64,000 nt of DNA, taken from NCBI RefSeq assembly GCF_000194605.1, contig NC_015321.1, positions 4,030,001-4,094,000 on the forward strand, given 5' to 3'. The position numbers were made by a program, and so were the translations under genes. Under the pieces are notes generated by a model. That model worked only from the letters and a program-made list of their open reading frames with translations. It was not told the origin of the DNA and searched no databases. Every line of letters begins with the position of its first letter. The stretch's first letter is position 1. Below are positions 25,198-32,937 of the stretch, piece after piece. This DNA comes from Fluviicola taffensis DSM 16823. Its GTDB lineage: Bacteria; Bacteroidota; Bacteroidia; Flavobacteriales_D; Crocinitomicaceae.

Positions 25198-26333
25198 TAC
25201 AATTCGTTTTTTGTTGTTGGTAGAATGTCCAAATCTCCATATCTGCGTTTTGCTATTAAAATTGCCTTTGCAAAAGCTTTGAATATGGATTCCACTTTGT
25301 GGTGCTCATTTTCACCTATTGCTTGAATATAGATATTGCAACGCGCTGTAAAACAGAATGATTTAAAAAAATGTTTTACCATTTCAGTGGGTAGTTTCCC
25401 AACAAATTCTCGTTTCAATTCAACATCCCAAATCAATTCTGACCTTCCCCCAAAATCAATGGCGCAAGTGGCAAAACAATCGTCCATCGGTAATGAAAAT
25501 CCGTACCGCTCAATTCCTCTTTTTGAACCCAAGGCTTTGTCAATAGCCTGACCAAGTGTGAGAGCAGTATCTTCTATCGTATGGTGTTCATCAATATTCA
25601 AATCTCCATTCATTGTTAAATCCAAATCCAACTGACCATGACGAGCAATCTGATCCAACATATGATCGAAGAAATCAATTCCTGTTTGAATTTTTGATAT
25701 TCCAGCTCCATCCAAATCAAGTACAATAGAGCAATCTGTTTCAGCAGTCTTCCTACGGATATTAACTTTTCGAACACCCAATCTTAAATCAGCAACCAAA
25801 TCATTCCAGTTTGCTACTTTTCGCTGAATAATGTTTTCCAATTCTTCTTTTGAAACACTTATTTCAGAGCCAACTTCGATTTCTTGTACTGAGATCAAGA
25901 AGGCTTTACAACCTAAATTTTTCGCTAATTCTACATCTGTCCAGCGATCACCAATCACAAAAGAATTTTCCAGATCGTATTCCTCGGAGAAATATTTCGT
26001 GAGCAATCCAGTTCGTGGTTTTCGATTTGGTGAATTCTCTTCTGGAAAAGAACAGTCAATGAATTCCTCTGAAAACACAATTCCTTCGCTCGCTAATACA
26101 TCTAACATCAATTGGTGTGGACCAATGAATTCTTCATAAGGAAAAGCTCCTGTTCCCAATCCATCTTGATTTGTGACTAAAACTAATTCGTATTCTTTCC
26201 AAGAAACAATTGTTTTTAAAGCTGAAATAACACCTTCTAAAAACGACAATTTGGAGAATGAATCAATTTGATACCCTTTAGGTTCTTTGATGATTGTCCC
26301 ATCTCGGTCAATAAAGATTACTTTCTTTTTCAT
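25197..26333 (-). CDS. hisB: Bifunctional histidinol-phosphatase / imidazoleglycerol-phosphate dehydratase HisB
   Basis: 378 residues. The N-terminal HAD phosphatase (about 1-165) has FIDRDGTI with the catalytic Asp pair and the later GDRWTDVELAKNLG. The C-terminal dehydratase (about 185-378) has FFDHMLDQIARHG, DEHHTIEDTALTLG and a second metal-binding cluster ENEHHKVESIFKAFA. The fusion matches the enterobacterial/Bacteroidota form and handles steps 6 and 8. The start overlaps the hisDC stop by 4 bases. Confidence 0.96.
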   Translation of the reverse strand: MKKKVIFIDRDGTIIKEPKGYQIDSFSKLSFLEGVISALKTIVSWKEYELVLVTNQDGLGTGAFPYEEFIGPHQLMLDVLASEGIVFSEEFIDCSFPEENSPNRKPRTGLLTKYFSEEYDLENSFVIGDRWTDVELAKNLGCKAFLISVQEIEVGSEISVSKEELENIIQRKVANWNDLVADLRLGVRKVNIRRKTAETDCSIVLDLDGAGISKIQTGIDFFDHMLDQIARHGQLDLDLTMNGDLNIDEHHTIEDTALTLGQAIDKALGSKRGIERYGFSLPMDDCFATCAIDFGGRSELIWDVELKREFVGKLPTEMVKHFFKSFCFTARCNIYIQAIGENEHHKVESIFKAFAKAILIAKRRYGDLDILPTTKNEL

Positions 26334-28663
26334 AATTTTTGCATCATTTGAATGAATTTGTCATTTTCTATTTTTGTACCTACACTCACTCTCAGGGTAT
26401 CTGCACAATTGTATTGTGTGCTTCGATTTCTAACAATTACTCCCTTTTTAATGAGCTTGTTGTAAATTTCTGTCGCATTTGGAATTCGGAATAAGATGAA
26501 GTTGGCTTCTGTTGGAAACACTTCTATCACTTTTTTATTCGACTTTAAAAAACTTATCAAACGTTCTCTTTCGTTAATAATTCCCGTTTTAATAGCTTTC
26601 CAATTGATAGATTTCAATTCATTTATTGCTGTTTTTTGAACCAACGAACTTAAATTATAAGGTGGTTTAATGGAGTTTAGAGCCGTAATCCATTCACTTG
26701 AAGCAATTGCCATTCCAATTCTTAACCCAGCCATTCCATAAGCCTTAGAAAGCGTTTGAACGACAATCAAATTGGGATAATTATTCACTTCATCAACCAC
26801 CGAATTTGAGGTGCAAAAATCAATGTAAGCTTCATCAATGACAACAACTCCATTGAATTCTTTTACAATTTCTAAGATTTTCGTTTTGCATATGATTCCA
26901 CCTGTTGGATTGTTTGGATTACAAATGACTAGCAATTTTGAACCATTAGCCTGAGACAATATTTCAGAAACTGAAATATTAAATTTAGAATCTAAATTGA
27001 TAGGAATAGTTCGTACTCCATTTACTTTTGCAAGCACTGGATACATTCCATAGGAAGGATTCAAGTATGCTGCCGAATCTAAAAAAGGAGTTGCTGTGAG
27101 TCTGAAAATCAAGTCCAGCACTTCATCCGAACCATTTCCGAGGAAGATGTTTTCACTTGGAACATTCTTTGCAATTGATATTTCTGATTTCAATTCAAAC
27201 TGCAAAGGATCTGGATACCGATTGTAAGCCGTCACCAATCCATTTTCATTGGCATCCAAAAATACTTCTCCCAAACCTTCAAATTCATCACGAGCAGAAC
27301 TGTACGATTTTACATCTCGGAAATCATTTCGAATAAATGTTTGGATTTTAGAAACTGAATCGGAGGTTTGCTGTTCTCTTATCGATGAAGCATATTCTAA
27401 GCGTACTTTCACCGCATTTGCATGTCCTTGCAGTTCTTCGGCTTCAGCCATTGTAATAACAGTTTGCGCTAAATTTCGGATTCCTTCATCACTTACTTTT
27501 TGATACGTAATTTTCTTTACGAAGGAATCCAAAGATACCCCACTATACGATCGTGCAAATCCAGAAGTAGGCAAAGTATGATTGGTTCCAGAGGCATAAT
27601 CGCCAAAACTCTCAGCTGTATTTTTTCCAATAAAAACACTTCCAGCATTGATTACTTTTTTCAACACAAGTTCTTCATATTTCCCCATAATTATCAAGTG
27701 TTCTGGAGCATATGAATTGATGATTTCAGACCAGTTTTCAGCTTCAACAACAATTGCAGTACTCGCTTTCATAGCTTCCCTAGCAATTCCGGCTCTTGGG
27801 AGAATTGCAAGTTGCTTCTCTATTTCAGTGAGAACTTCATCCACGAATAAGATTTGATCACTGAGAAAAATCACTTGTGAATCTGTTCCGTGCTCTGCTT
27901 GAGCCAATAAATCCGCTGCCACAAACGATGCAGGAATCGAATTATCTGCCGCCACAAGCACTTCTGAAGGCCCAGCTGGCATATCGATTGCAATTCCTAA
28001 ACGCTGTGCATATTGCTTCGCTGCTGTTACGTATTGATTTCCTGGACCAAATATTTTATCAGCTTTTGGAATAGATTCTGTTCCAAAACTCATAGCTGCA
28101 ATTGCCTGTGCTCCGCCAACTTTATAAACAGTTTCAATTCCTGCCATTTTAGCTGCAAATAAAATCGCAGGATGGATTTTTCCTTCTCTATTTGGAGGAG
28201 TACACAAATATCTGATGCTACTTCCTGCAATTTTAGCAGGAATTCCAAGCATTAAAACCGTCGAAAACAAAGGCGCGGTTCCTCCTGGAACATACAAACC
28301 AACTCGTTGAATGGGGAGGGATTTTCTCCAACAAACCACTCCTGGAGAGGTTTCTACTTCATACTCCTTGTTTTCCTGAGATCGATGAAAACGTTCAATA
28401 TTTTGAGCTGCAACTTGAATGGCTTCTTTCAACTCAAATGAAACCAATTGATTGGCTTCATCAAATTCAGGTTTAGAAACTGCTAAATCAGTAATTGAAA
28501 CCTGATCAAATTGAAGTGTCAATGCTTTCAACGCTTTGTCCTTGTCGGATTCAACCTGAGTAAAAATATCCGAAATTATGGATTCAAGATTCGTGGATTC
28601 TAACTTTGGACGATTCAGTGCAAGTGTTAGTTCCAACTGACTGGGATTTATCAGGACTTTCAT
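26330..28663 (-). CDS. hisDC: HisD-HisC fusion: histidinol dehydrogenase + histidinol-phosphate aminotransferase
   Basis: 777 residues from ATG 28663, two bases after the hisG stop (a frame opening at 28693 inside hisG is discarded). Residues 1 to about 425 are HisD: VGLYVPGGTAPLFSTVLMLG, GPGNQYVTAAKQ, AEHGTDSQVIF (metal and catalytic residues), SYAPEHL, and NHTLPTSGFARSYSGVS. After a linker of about 12 residues, residues about 438-777 are HisC: SYSSARDEFEG, LDANENG, NPNNPTGG, and the PLP lysine in TLSKAYGMAGLRIG. There is no internal start codon at the join and no frameshift sign. Both enzymes act in consecutive late steps (with HisB phosphatase between). In most relatives these are two genes. 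Confidence 0.92.
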   Translation of the reverse strand: MKVLINPSQLELTLALNRPKLESTNLESIISDIFTQVESDKDKALKALTLQFDQVSITDLAVSKPEFDEANQLVSFELKEAIQVAAQNIERFHRSQENKEYEVETSPGVVCWRKSLPIQRVGLYVPGGTAPLFSTVLMLGIPAKIAGSSIRYLCTPPNREGKIHPAILFAAKMAGIETVYKVGGAQAIAAMSFGTESIPKADKIFGPGNQYVTAAKQYAQRLGIAIDMPAGPSEVLVAADNSIPASFVAADLLAQAEHGTDSQVIFLSDQILFVDEVLTEIEKQLAILPRAGIAREAMKASTAIVVEAENWSEIINSYAPEHLIIMGKYEELVLKKVINAGSVFIGKNTAESFGDYASGTNHTLPTSGFARSYSGVSLDSFVKKITYQKVSDEGIRNLAQTVITMAEAEELQGHANAVKVRLEYASSIREQQTSDSVSKIQTFIRNDFRDVKSYSSARDEFEGLGEVFLDANENGLVTAYNRYPDPLQFELKSEISIAKNVPSENIFLGNGSDEVLDLIFRLTATPFLDSAAYLNPSYGMYPVLAKVNGVRTIPINLDSKFNISVSEILSQANGSKLLVICNPNNPTGGIICKTKILEIVKEFNGVVVIDEAYIDFCTSNSVVDEVNNYPNLIVVQTLSKAYGMAGLRIGMAIASSEWITALNSIKPPYNLSSLVQKTAINELKSINWKAIKTGIINERERLISFLKSNKKVIEVFPTEANFILFRIPNATEIYNKLIKKGVIVRNRSTQYNCADTLRVSVGTKIENDKFIQMMQKL

Positions 28664-28665
28664 GA

Positions 28666-29523
28666 CTAAGAAACCATTTTTTCGATGGGACAAACCAATA
28701 TTCCTTCAGCTCCTGCCGTCTTTAATTGTTGCACAATTTGCCAAACTTCCTTTTGCTTTACAACAGAATGAACACTCATCCATCCTTCAATTGCTAATGG
28801 TAAAATAGTTGGGCTTTTCATTCCAGGGAGAATTTTGCAAATGGTTTCCAATTCACCTTCAGGAGCATTTAGAAGAATATACTTGTTTTCATTTCCTGCC
28901 AAAACCGATTGAATTCGGAATACCAATTCATCCAACAAAGCCTGTTTCTCCGAATTGAAATTTTTGCCTTTGATTAAAACAGCTTCCGAATATAAAAATG
29001 GAAAAACTTCCCTTAAATTATTCTGAAACAAGGTGTTTCCTGTTGAAACAATGTCTGCAATGGCATCTGCTAAGTCTAGAGATGGAGCAATTTCCACAGA
29101 ACCCGAAATGGTATGAATATCAGCTGTAATCCCTTCTTTCAATAAGTATTTTCGCACCGAATTGGGATAAGATGTAGCAATGCGTTTTTCGTGTAAATCT
29201 TGTGCAGTTTGAATGTTTGAAGTCTTCGGAACAGCAAAAGAAACGCGACACTTCGAAAAATTGAGTGCTTGAACGATTTCTATGGGAGTTTCATCTTCTT
29301 CCAATAGATTTGAACCTACAATTCCCAAATCAACTACTCCATCTGCCACATATTGAGGAATATCACTATTTCTCAAGAATAGTAATTCAGCTGGATAATC
29401 TGAAGTAAAGACTTTGAGCTGTCCATTGCGGTAATCCACTTTTAAGCCACATTCTTTCAATAGTTCCAAAGAACCTTCTTGGAGTCGACCTGATTTTTGT
29501 AAAGCAATAATTAAACGTTTCAT
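28666..29523 (-). CDS. hisG: ATP phosphoribosyltransferase HisG, long form
   Basis: 285 residues, the committed step of histidine synthesis. IALQKSGRLQEGSLELLKECG is the N-terminal signature; the PRPP loop appears near DAIADIVSTGNTL. The C-terminal 75 residues (VVKQKEVWQIVQQL, GAEGILVCPIEKM) are the ACT-like HisG_C regulatory domain, so this is the long form, which does not need HisZ and is normally feedback-inhibited by histidine. It is the first structural gene, preceded by the leader peptide and attenuator. Confidence 0.96.
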   Translation of the reverse strand: MKRLIIALQKSGRLQEGSLELLKECGLKVDYRNGQLKVFTSDYPAELLFLRNSDIPQYVADGVVDLGIVGSNLLEEDETPIEIVQALNFSKCRVSFAVPKTSNIQTAQDLHEKRIATSYPNSVRKYLLKEGITADIHTISGSVEIAPSLDLADAIADIVSTGNTLFQNNLREVFPFLYSEAVLIKGKNFNSEKQALLDELVFRIQSVLAGNENKYILLNAPEGELETICKILPGMKSPTILPLAIEGWMSVHSVVKQKEVWQIVQQLKTAGAEGILVCPIEKMVS

Positions 29524-29561
29524 GTTTTAAATTAGAGCCTGACTTTCAAAAGAGTTTTGGA

Positions 29562-29604
29562 AACAAAAAGACAACAAAAAACCCACTTGAAAACCAAGCG
29601 GGTT
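29562..29604 (-). terminator. Intrinsic terminator of the histidine-operon attenuator
   Basis: On the minus strand AACCCGCTTG, the loop GTTTT and CAAGTGGGTT pair fully (one G-U), and TTTTTGTTGTCTTTTTG follows directly. It stands 38 bases downstream of the hisL stop and about 40 bases upstream of the hisG ATG, the place expected for a leader terminator. Confidence 0.85.
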
Positions 29605-29642
29605 AAAGATTTTATAGATATACAATCATCTCACCAAAGCGC

Positions 29643-29693
29643 TTAGCTGAGCAAACAATGATGATGTTGATGTAAGAATGTTGTCATTTTCAT
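29643..29693 (-). CDS. hisL: Histidine operon leader peptide
   Basis: A 16-codon frame with the translation MKMTTFLHQHHHCLLS. Four of five consecutive codons (8-12) are CAT for His. Ribosome stalling at these codons would choose between the downstream terminator (29562-29604) and an alternative fold. A second in-frame ATG lies at codon 3. The -7 box ends four bases before the ATG, so the peptide might be translated from a leaderless RNA. The frame is too short for ordinary gene finders. Confidence comes from the peptide content, the terminator and the position before hisG. Confidence 0.88.
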   Translation of the reverse strand: MKMTTFLHQHHHCLLS

Positions 29694-29697
29694 GAAG

Positions 29698-29726
29698 CAA
29701 ATGTAGAGCAATTATTTAGAAAACAA
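29698..29726 (-). promoter_or_regulatory. Candidate histidine operon promoter
   Basis: On the minus strand TTG (complement of 29724-29726), an 18-base spacer and TACATTTG (complement of 29698-29705) fit the -33/-7 consensus. The hisL ATG begins five bases downstream of the box. Confidence 0.65.
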
Positions 29727-29853
29727 GCTGTTTTGAAAAATATTTTGTTTTTGATTCGATTCTTTCAATTGAACTTGGGTAATGTGTTGAATATTAAAAA
29801 ATCCTGATCTACCGAAGTAAAACAGGATTTCAATTATTTTTTTATTCGTGGAA

Positions 29854-30135
29854 TTACTCAATAGTAATACAACCATCTTTGATTACAATTTTTGAGCTGT
29901 CTTTTACTTTCACCCAACCACAAGAAGTTTTGATTTCAACTTCTCCAGCACTTGTTTGAACAGAAGCAGAACTTGTTGTAGAACTACTGAATTCAATTTT
30001 TTGCGTTGAACCATTCGAACGAACTTCCATCGTGTAGCTTTTCGAATCTTTGTTGTAATAACGAATTGTGAAAGCGCTTGCGATATTTGCAACTAGCAAA
30101 AATGCAACCGACATAAAAATCATTTTTAATTTCAT
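29854..30135 (-). CDS. Small exported protein of unknown function
   Basis: 93 residues from ATG 30135. MKLKMIFMSVAFLLVANIASA is a signal peptide with an AxA-type cleavage site. The mature part of about 72 residues is rich in Ser, Thr and Lys and alternating strands (TIRYYNKDSKSYTMEVRS, GEVEIKTSCGWVKVKDSSKI), suggesting a small beta-sandwich. It contains two cysteines that could form a disulfide. No family is recognised. It is a single gene between the his leader and hemB. Confidence 0.65.
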   Translation of the reverse strand: MKLKMIFMSVAFLLVANIASAFTIRYYNKDSKSYTMEVRSNGSTQKIEFSSSTTSSASVQTSAGEVEIKTSCGWVKVKDSSKIVIKDGCITIE

Positions 30136-30333
30136 GTTAATAGATTTTGAGTTAATATTTGAAAGTAAATATACTAATTTGAATACCAATTAAAAACATC
30201 CTGTGCAGATTCAATTGGTATTCGTTGAGAACAAATAAATATGTGTACGATGAATAGTGGTCTATTTTAAAGTAGACTCACTAATTCATAAAATAAAATA
30301 GATTCGCTTTAATATTAGAACTGCATTTTCAAT

Positions 30334-31305
30334 CTATCTCTTCATCATCCTCGCCGCATCTGGAGCAAAATATGTCAAAATTCCATCTGCACCCGCTCTT
30401 CGAATGCTCAACAACATTTCCATAACGGCTCTGTCATAATCCAACCACCCGTTTTTTGCTGCTGCATGAACCATTGCACATTCTCCACTTACGTTGTAAG
30501 CAGTAATTGGTGTTGCGAAATTATCTTTCAATAAGTGAATGATGTCCAAATAGCACAAAGCGGGTTTTACCATAATAAAATCTGCTCCTTCGGCGATATC
30601 CAACTGGGCTTCAATCAACGCTTCACGCTTATTTGCTGGATTCATCTGATACGTTTTTTTATCTCCACTTTTTGGCGCAGAATTCAACGCATCTCGAAAT
30701 GGCCCGTAAAAAGCACTGGCGTATTTTGCAGTGTATGACATAATCGAAACATCTGTAAAACCAGTATCATCTAAAGCTTCGCGAATCACACCTACTCGAC
30801 CATCCATCATATCTGAAGGTCCAATAATATCAATTCCAGCTTGTGCTTGGGCAACCGACATTTTAGCCAAAATGGGCAATGTGAGATCATTTACGATTTT
30901 TCCATCAACAACAACTCCATCATGTCCGTCAGAAGAATACGGATCGAGTGCCACGTCTGACATTAAAACAGCTTCTGGAAATCGTTCTTTTAAGGCACGA
31001 ATTGCATGCAGATAGAAATTTTCATCTGCATAACTATAGCTTCCCATCTGATCCTTCAGCATTTCATCAACAGCAGGAAATAAATCAAACGTTCGAATTC
31101 CTAACTCCATCCATTTTTCGAATTCGGGAATCAAGGTGTCTAAACTCCAACGATAATTTCCAGGAAGCGATTTCACTTCATCCTTTACATTTTTTCCATC
31201 GAACAAAAAAAGAGGGTAGATTAAGTGCTGAGGACCTAATTGAGTCTCCTCAACCATTGCTCGGATTGCCGAATTTTTGCGATTTCTTCTTGGACGAATA
31301 TTCAT
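30334..31305 (-). CDS. hemB: Delta-aminolevulinic acid dehydratase (porphobilinogen synthase)
   Basis: 323 residues; it condenses two 5-aminolevulinates to porphobilinogen in haem synthesis. The two Schiff-base lysines are in SYTAKYAS and DFIMVKPAL. The cysteine-rich zinc site of many enzymes is replaced by DVALDPYSSDGHDG, the aspartate-rich magnesium-type spelling. YNVSGECAM and RPRRNRKNSAIR are also canonical. Length is normal. It is a single-gene unit; no other haem genes are near. Confidence 0.96.
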   Translation of the reverse strand: MNIRPRRNRKNSAIRAMVEETQLGPQHLIYPLFLFDGKNVKDEVKSLPGNYRWSLDTLIPEFEKWMELGIRTFDLFPAVDEMLKDQMGSYSYADENFYLHAIRALKERFPEAVLMSDVALDPYSSDGHDGVVVDGKIVNDLTLPILAKMSVAQAQAGIDIIGPSDMMDGRVGVIREALDDTGFTDVSIMSYTAKYASAFYGPFRDALNSAPKSGDKKTYQMNPANKREALIEAQLDIAEGADFIMVKPALCYLDIIHLLKDNFATPITAYNVSGECAMVHAAAKNGWLDYDRAVMEMLLSIRRAGADGILTYFAPDAARMMKR

Positions 31306-31525
31306 GATATCTCTTTTTATGTGTCAGAATGAAGATTTTTTTAATAGTATTGATAAATCGAAAACTTCACTTTTTTCTAGTCTTTGCAGTTAAAAATCAA
31401 AACCTGCACATCACTATTTTTTAAAGTGGATTTATCTTCCCGCAAATTTAATTAGAATCTAGAACTATTCATTCAAACACATGATTTAAACAATTCTATT
31501 TCACATTTATCAACAACCAAGTTCT

Positions 31526-31563
31526 GTTAACATTTTTTTGTATATTTTCGTCTGTATGTTAAC
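31526..31563. promoter_or_regulatory. Paired GTTAAC sites flanking a -7-like box
   Basis: GTTAACAT (31526-31533) and ATGTTAAC (31556-31563) form a perfect 8-base inverted repeat. The two GTTAAC palindromes are 32 bases apart, about three helical turns. Between them is TATATTTT (31541-31548), close to the -7 consensus. The lipoprotein ATG follows at 31582. A dimeric or looping regulator could bind here. Confidence 0.4.
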
Positions 31564-31581
31564 GAGAAATAATTGCGACTT

Positions 31582-32469
31582 ATGAATAAGCTATTAACTA
31601 CTTTCACACTAAGTACTGGGATTGTACTTATGATAAGCTCTTGTGGTTCAGAGGAGGAAAAGAAGCCTGAAATAAGCAAAGAGGTTATTGATCCGAATAG
31701 TTCTTTGAATGCAAAGTTCGATGACAAAATTTTCAGTATTCCTTCTCCTATGCAGATGGCGGTGCTTTTAGAAGAATCGAATTCGCCTTACAATGAATTC
31801 TTACTCAATGATTTAGATAAAGTGGGAGATTACACCTCGGAGTATCAAAAAGCATTGAATTTAGGTGTTTATGGAACTGACTTAGGATATGTTTCTATTT
31901 ACAAGCAAAATAGTATTGCTCTAAAATATCTTTCAACTATTGAAAAATTAACGAGTAAACTTGGTTTAGAAGGTGCTTTTGACAAAGATTTCATGTCTCG
32001 CTTTGAGAAAAACTCTACGAATAAAGATTCGATGATGATTATTGTTTCAGATGCATTCAAAAAATCGGATAATTTCTTAAAATCAAATAACCGTAAACAT
32101 GTTTCAGCACTTATTTTAGTTGGTGGCTGGATTGAATCCATGTATCTGGCTTGTAATATCAATAAAGAACATTCTAATCAGAAAATTTTAGATCGTATTG
32201 CAGAACAAACAGAAACATTGAACACAATTATCGAATTGTTATCTGATTACAACAAAAAAGGCGAATGGGATGAATTAATTAAGGACATGAAAGATTTGAA
32301 ATTCTATTTCGATCAAATTTCAATTAACTATGAGTTTTTACCTCCTGTGACAAACGCAAAAACGAAAACAACGACTTTAAAACACAAAACAGTTGTTTCA
32401 ATTGATACAAATATCTTGAATTTTATCAATCAAAAAATCGAATCAATTCGAGGAAAAGTAATCGAATAA
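31582..32469 (+). CDS. Predicted lipoprotein of TerB-ABC operon
   Basis: 295 residues from ATG 31582 (a TTG three codons upstream is rejected). A signal sequence ends in a lipobox, MISSCGS. The mature protein is mostly helical with acidic and lysine-rich stretches (KALNLGVYGTDLGYVSIYKQ, SALILVGGWIESMYLAC, and a C-terminal long helix). No family motif is recognised, though similar lipoproteins precede this ABC transporter in other Bacteroidota, as far as I recall. It is followed by a small exported protein and a 1026-residue ABC transporter; the three are likely one operon. Confidence 0.7.
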   Translation: MNKLLTTFTLSTGIVLMISSCGSEEEKKPEISKEVIDPNSSLNAKFDDKIFSIPSPMQMAVLLEESNSPYNEFLLNDLDKVGDYTSEYQKALNLGVYGTDLGYVSIYKQNSIALKYLSTIEKLTSKLGLEGAFDKDFMSRFEKNSTNKDSMMIIVSDAFKKSDNFLKSNNRKHVSALILVGGWIESMYLACNINKEHSNQKILDRIAEQTETLNTIIELLSDYNKKGEWDELIKDMKDLKFYFDQISINYEFLPPVTNAKTKTTTLKHKTVVSIDTNILNFINQKIESIRGKVIE

Positions 32470-32480
32470 TACTTATCACT

Positions 32481-32903
32481 ATGAAAAAATTAGCGCTATA
32501 TTCCATTTTTACTTTGTTCGTTGGATTCGGAGTAAAAGCTCAAGATTGTGAAACATTGGTAAAGGATTGTGAAGTCCTTTTAAAAGGAAAAGAAAAGAAT
32601 TTCGTTTCTGATGGACAAGTCTACACCGCGTTTTTAGACCGCGAAAAAGCAGAGTTCAAAACTACTTTTTTCGGAGGTACAACTTATCGAATTGCTGCTA
32701 CAGCAGGAACAGATGATGAATACGTTATTTTTACAGTAAAAGATTTACAAGGAAACATCATCTTTTCCAATAGAAAATATAAAAACTCAAGTTATTGGGA
32801 TTTCAAAGTTCCCATAACAATTCCTGTTATCATTGAAACCGAGTTAGACATGGATAAAAAAATCACAGGTTGTGCTGTGATGATGATTGGTTTTAAACGT
32901 TAA
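32481..32903 (+). CDS. Small exported protein in TerB-ABC operon
   Basis: 140 residues. The signal peptide MKKLALYSIFTLFVGFGVKA is followed by QDCETLVKDCEVLLKG. The mature domain has two cysteine pairs at its beginning and a predicted beta-sandwich (FKTTFFGGTTYRIAATAG, YVIFTVKDLQGNIIF, YWDFKVPITIPVIIETEL). No enzymatic motif is seen. It lies 11 bases behind the lipoprotein and 34 bases before the ABC gene, so it is probably co-transcribed and works outside the cytoplasmic membrane with them. Confidence 0.68.
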   Translation: MKKLALYSIFTLFVGFGVKAQDCETLVKDCEVLLKGKEKNFVSDGQVYTAFLDREKAEFKTTFFGGTTYRIAATAGTDDEYVIFTVKDLQGNIIFSNRKYKNSSYWDFKVPITIPVIIETELDMDKKITGCAVMMIGFKR

Positions 32904-32937
32904 TATTTTAGTACTCATTTTTAAATAGGAAGATAGC

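Noticed and set aside
27340-27400. Sequencing frameshift as the cause of the HisD-HisC fusion
   Set aside because: The frame is continuous, there is no homopolymer at the join, and no alternative frame supplies a HisD stop followed by a HisC start. It cannot be fully excluded without reads.
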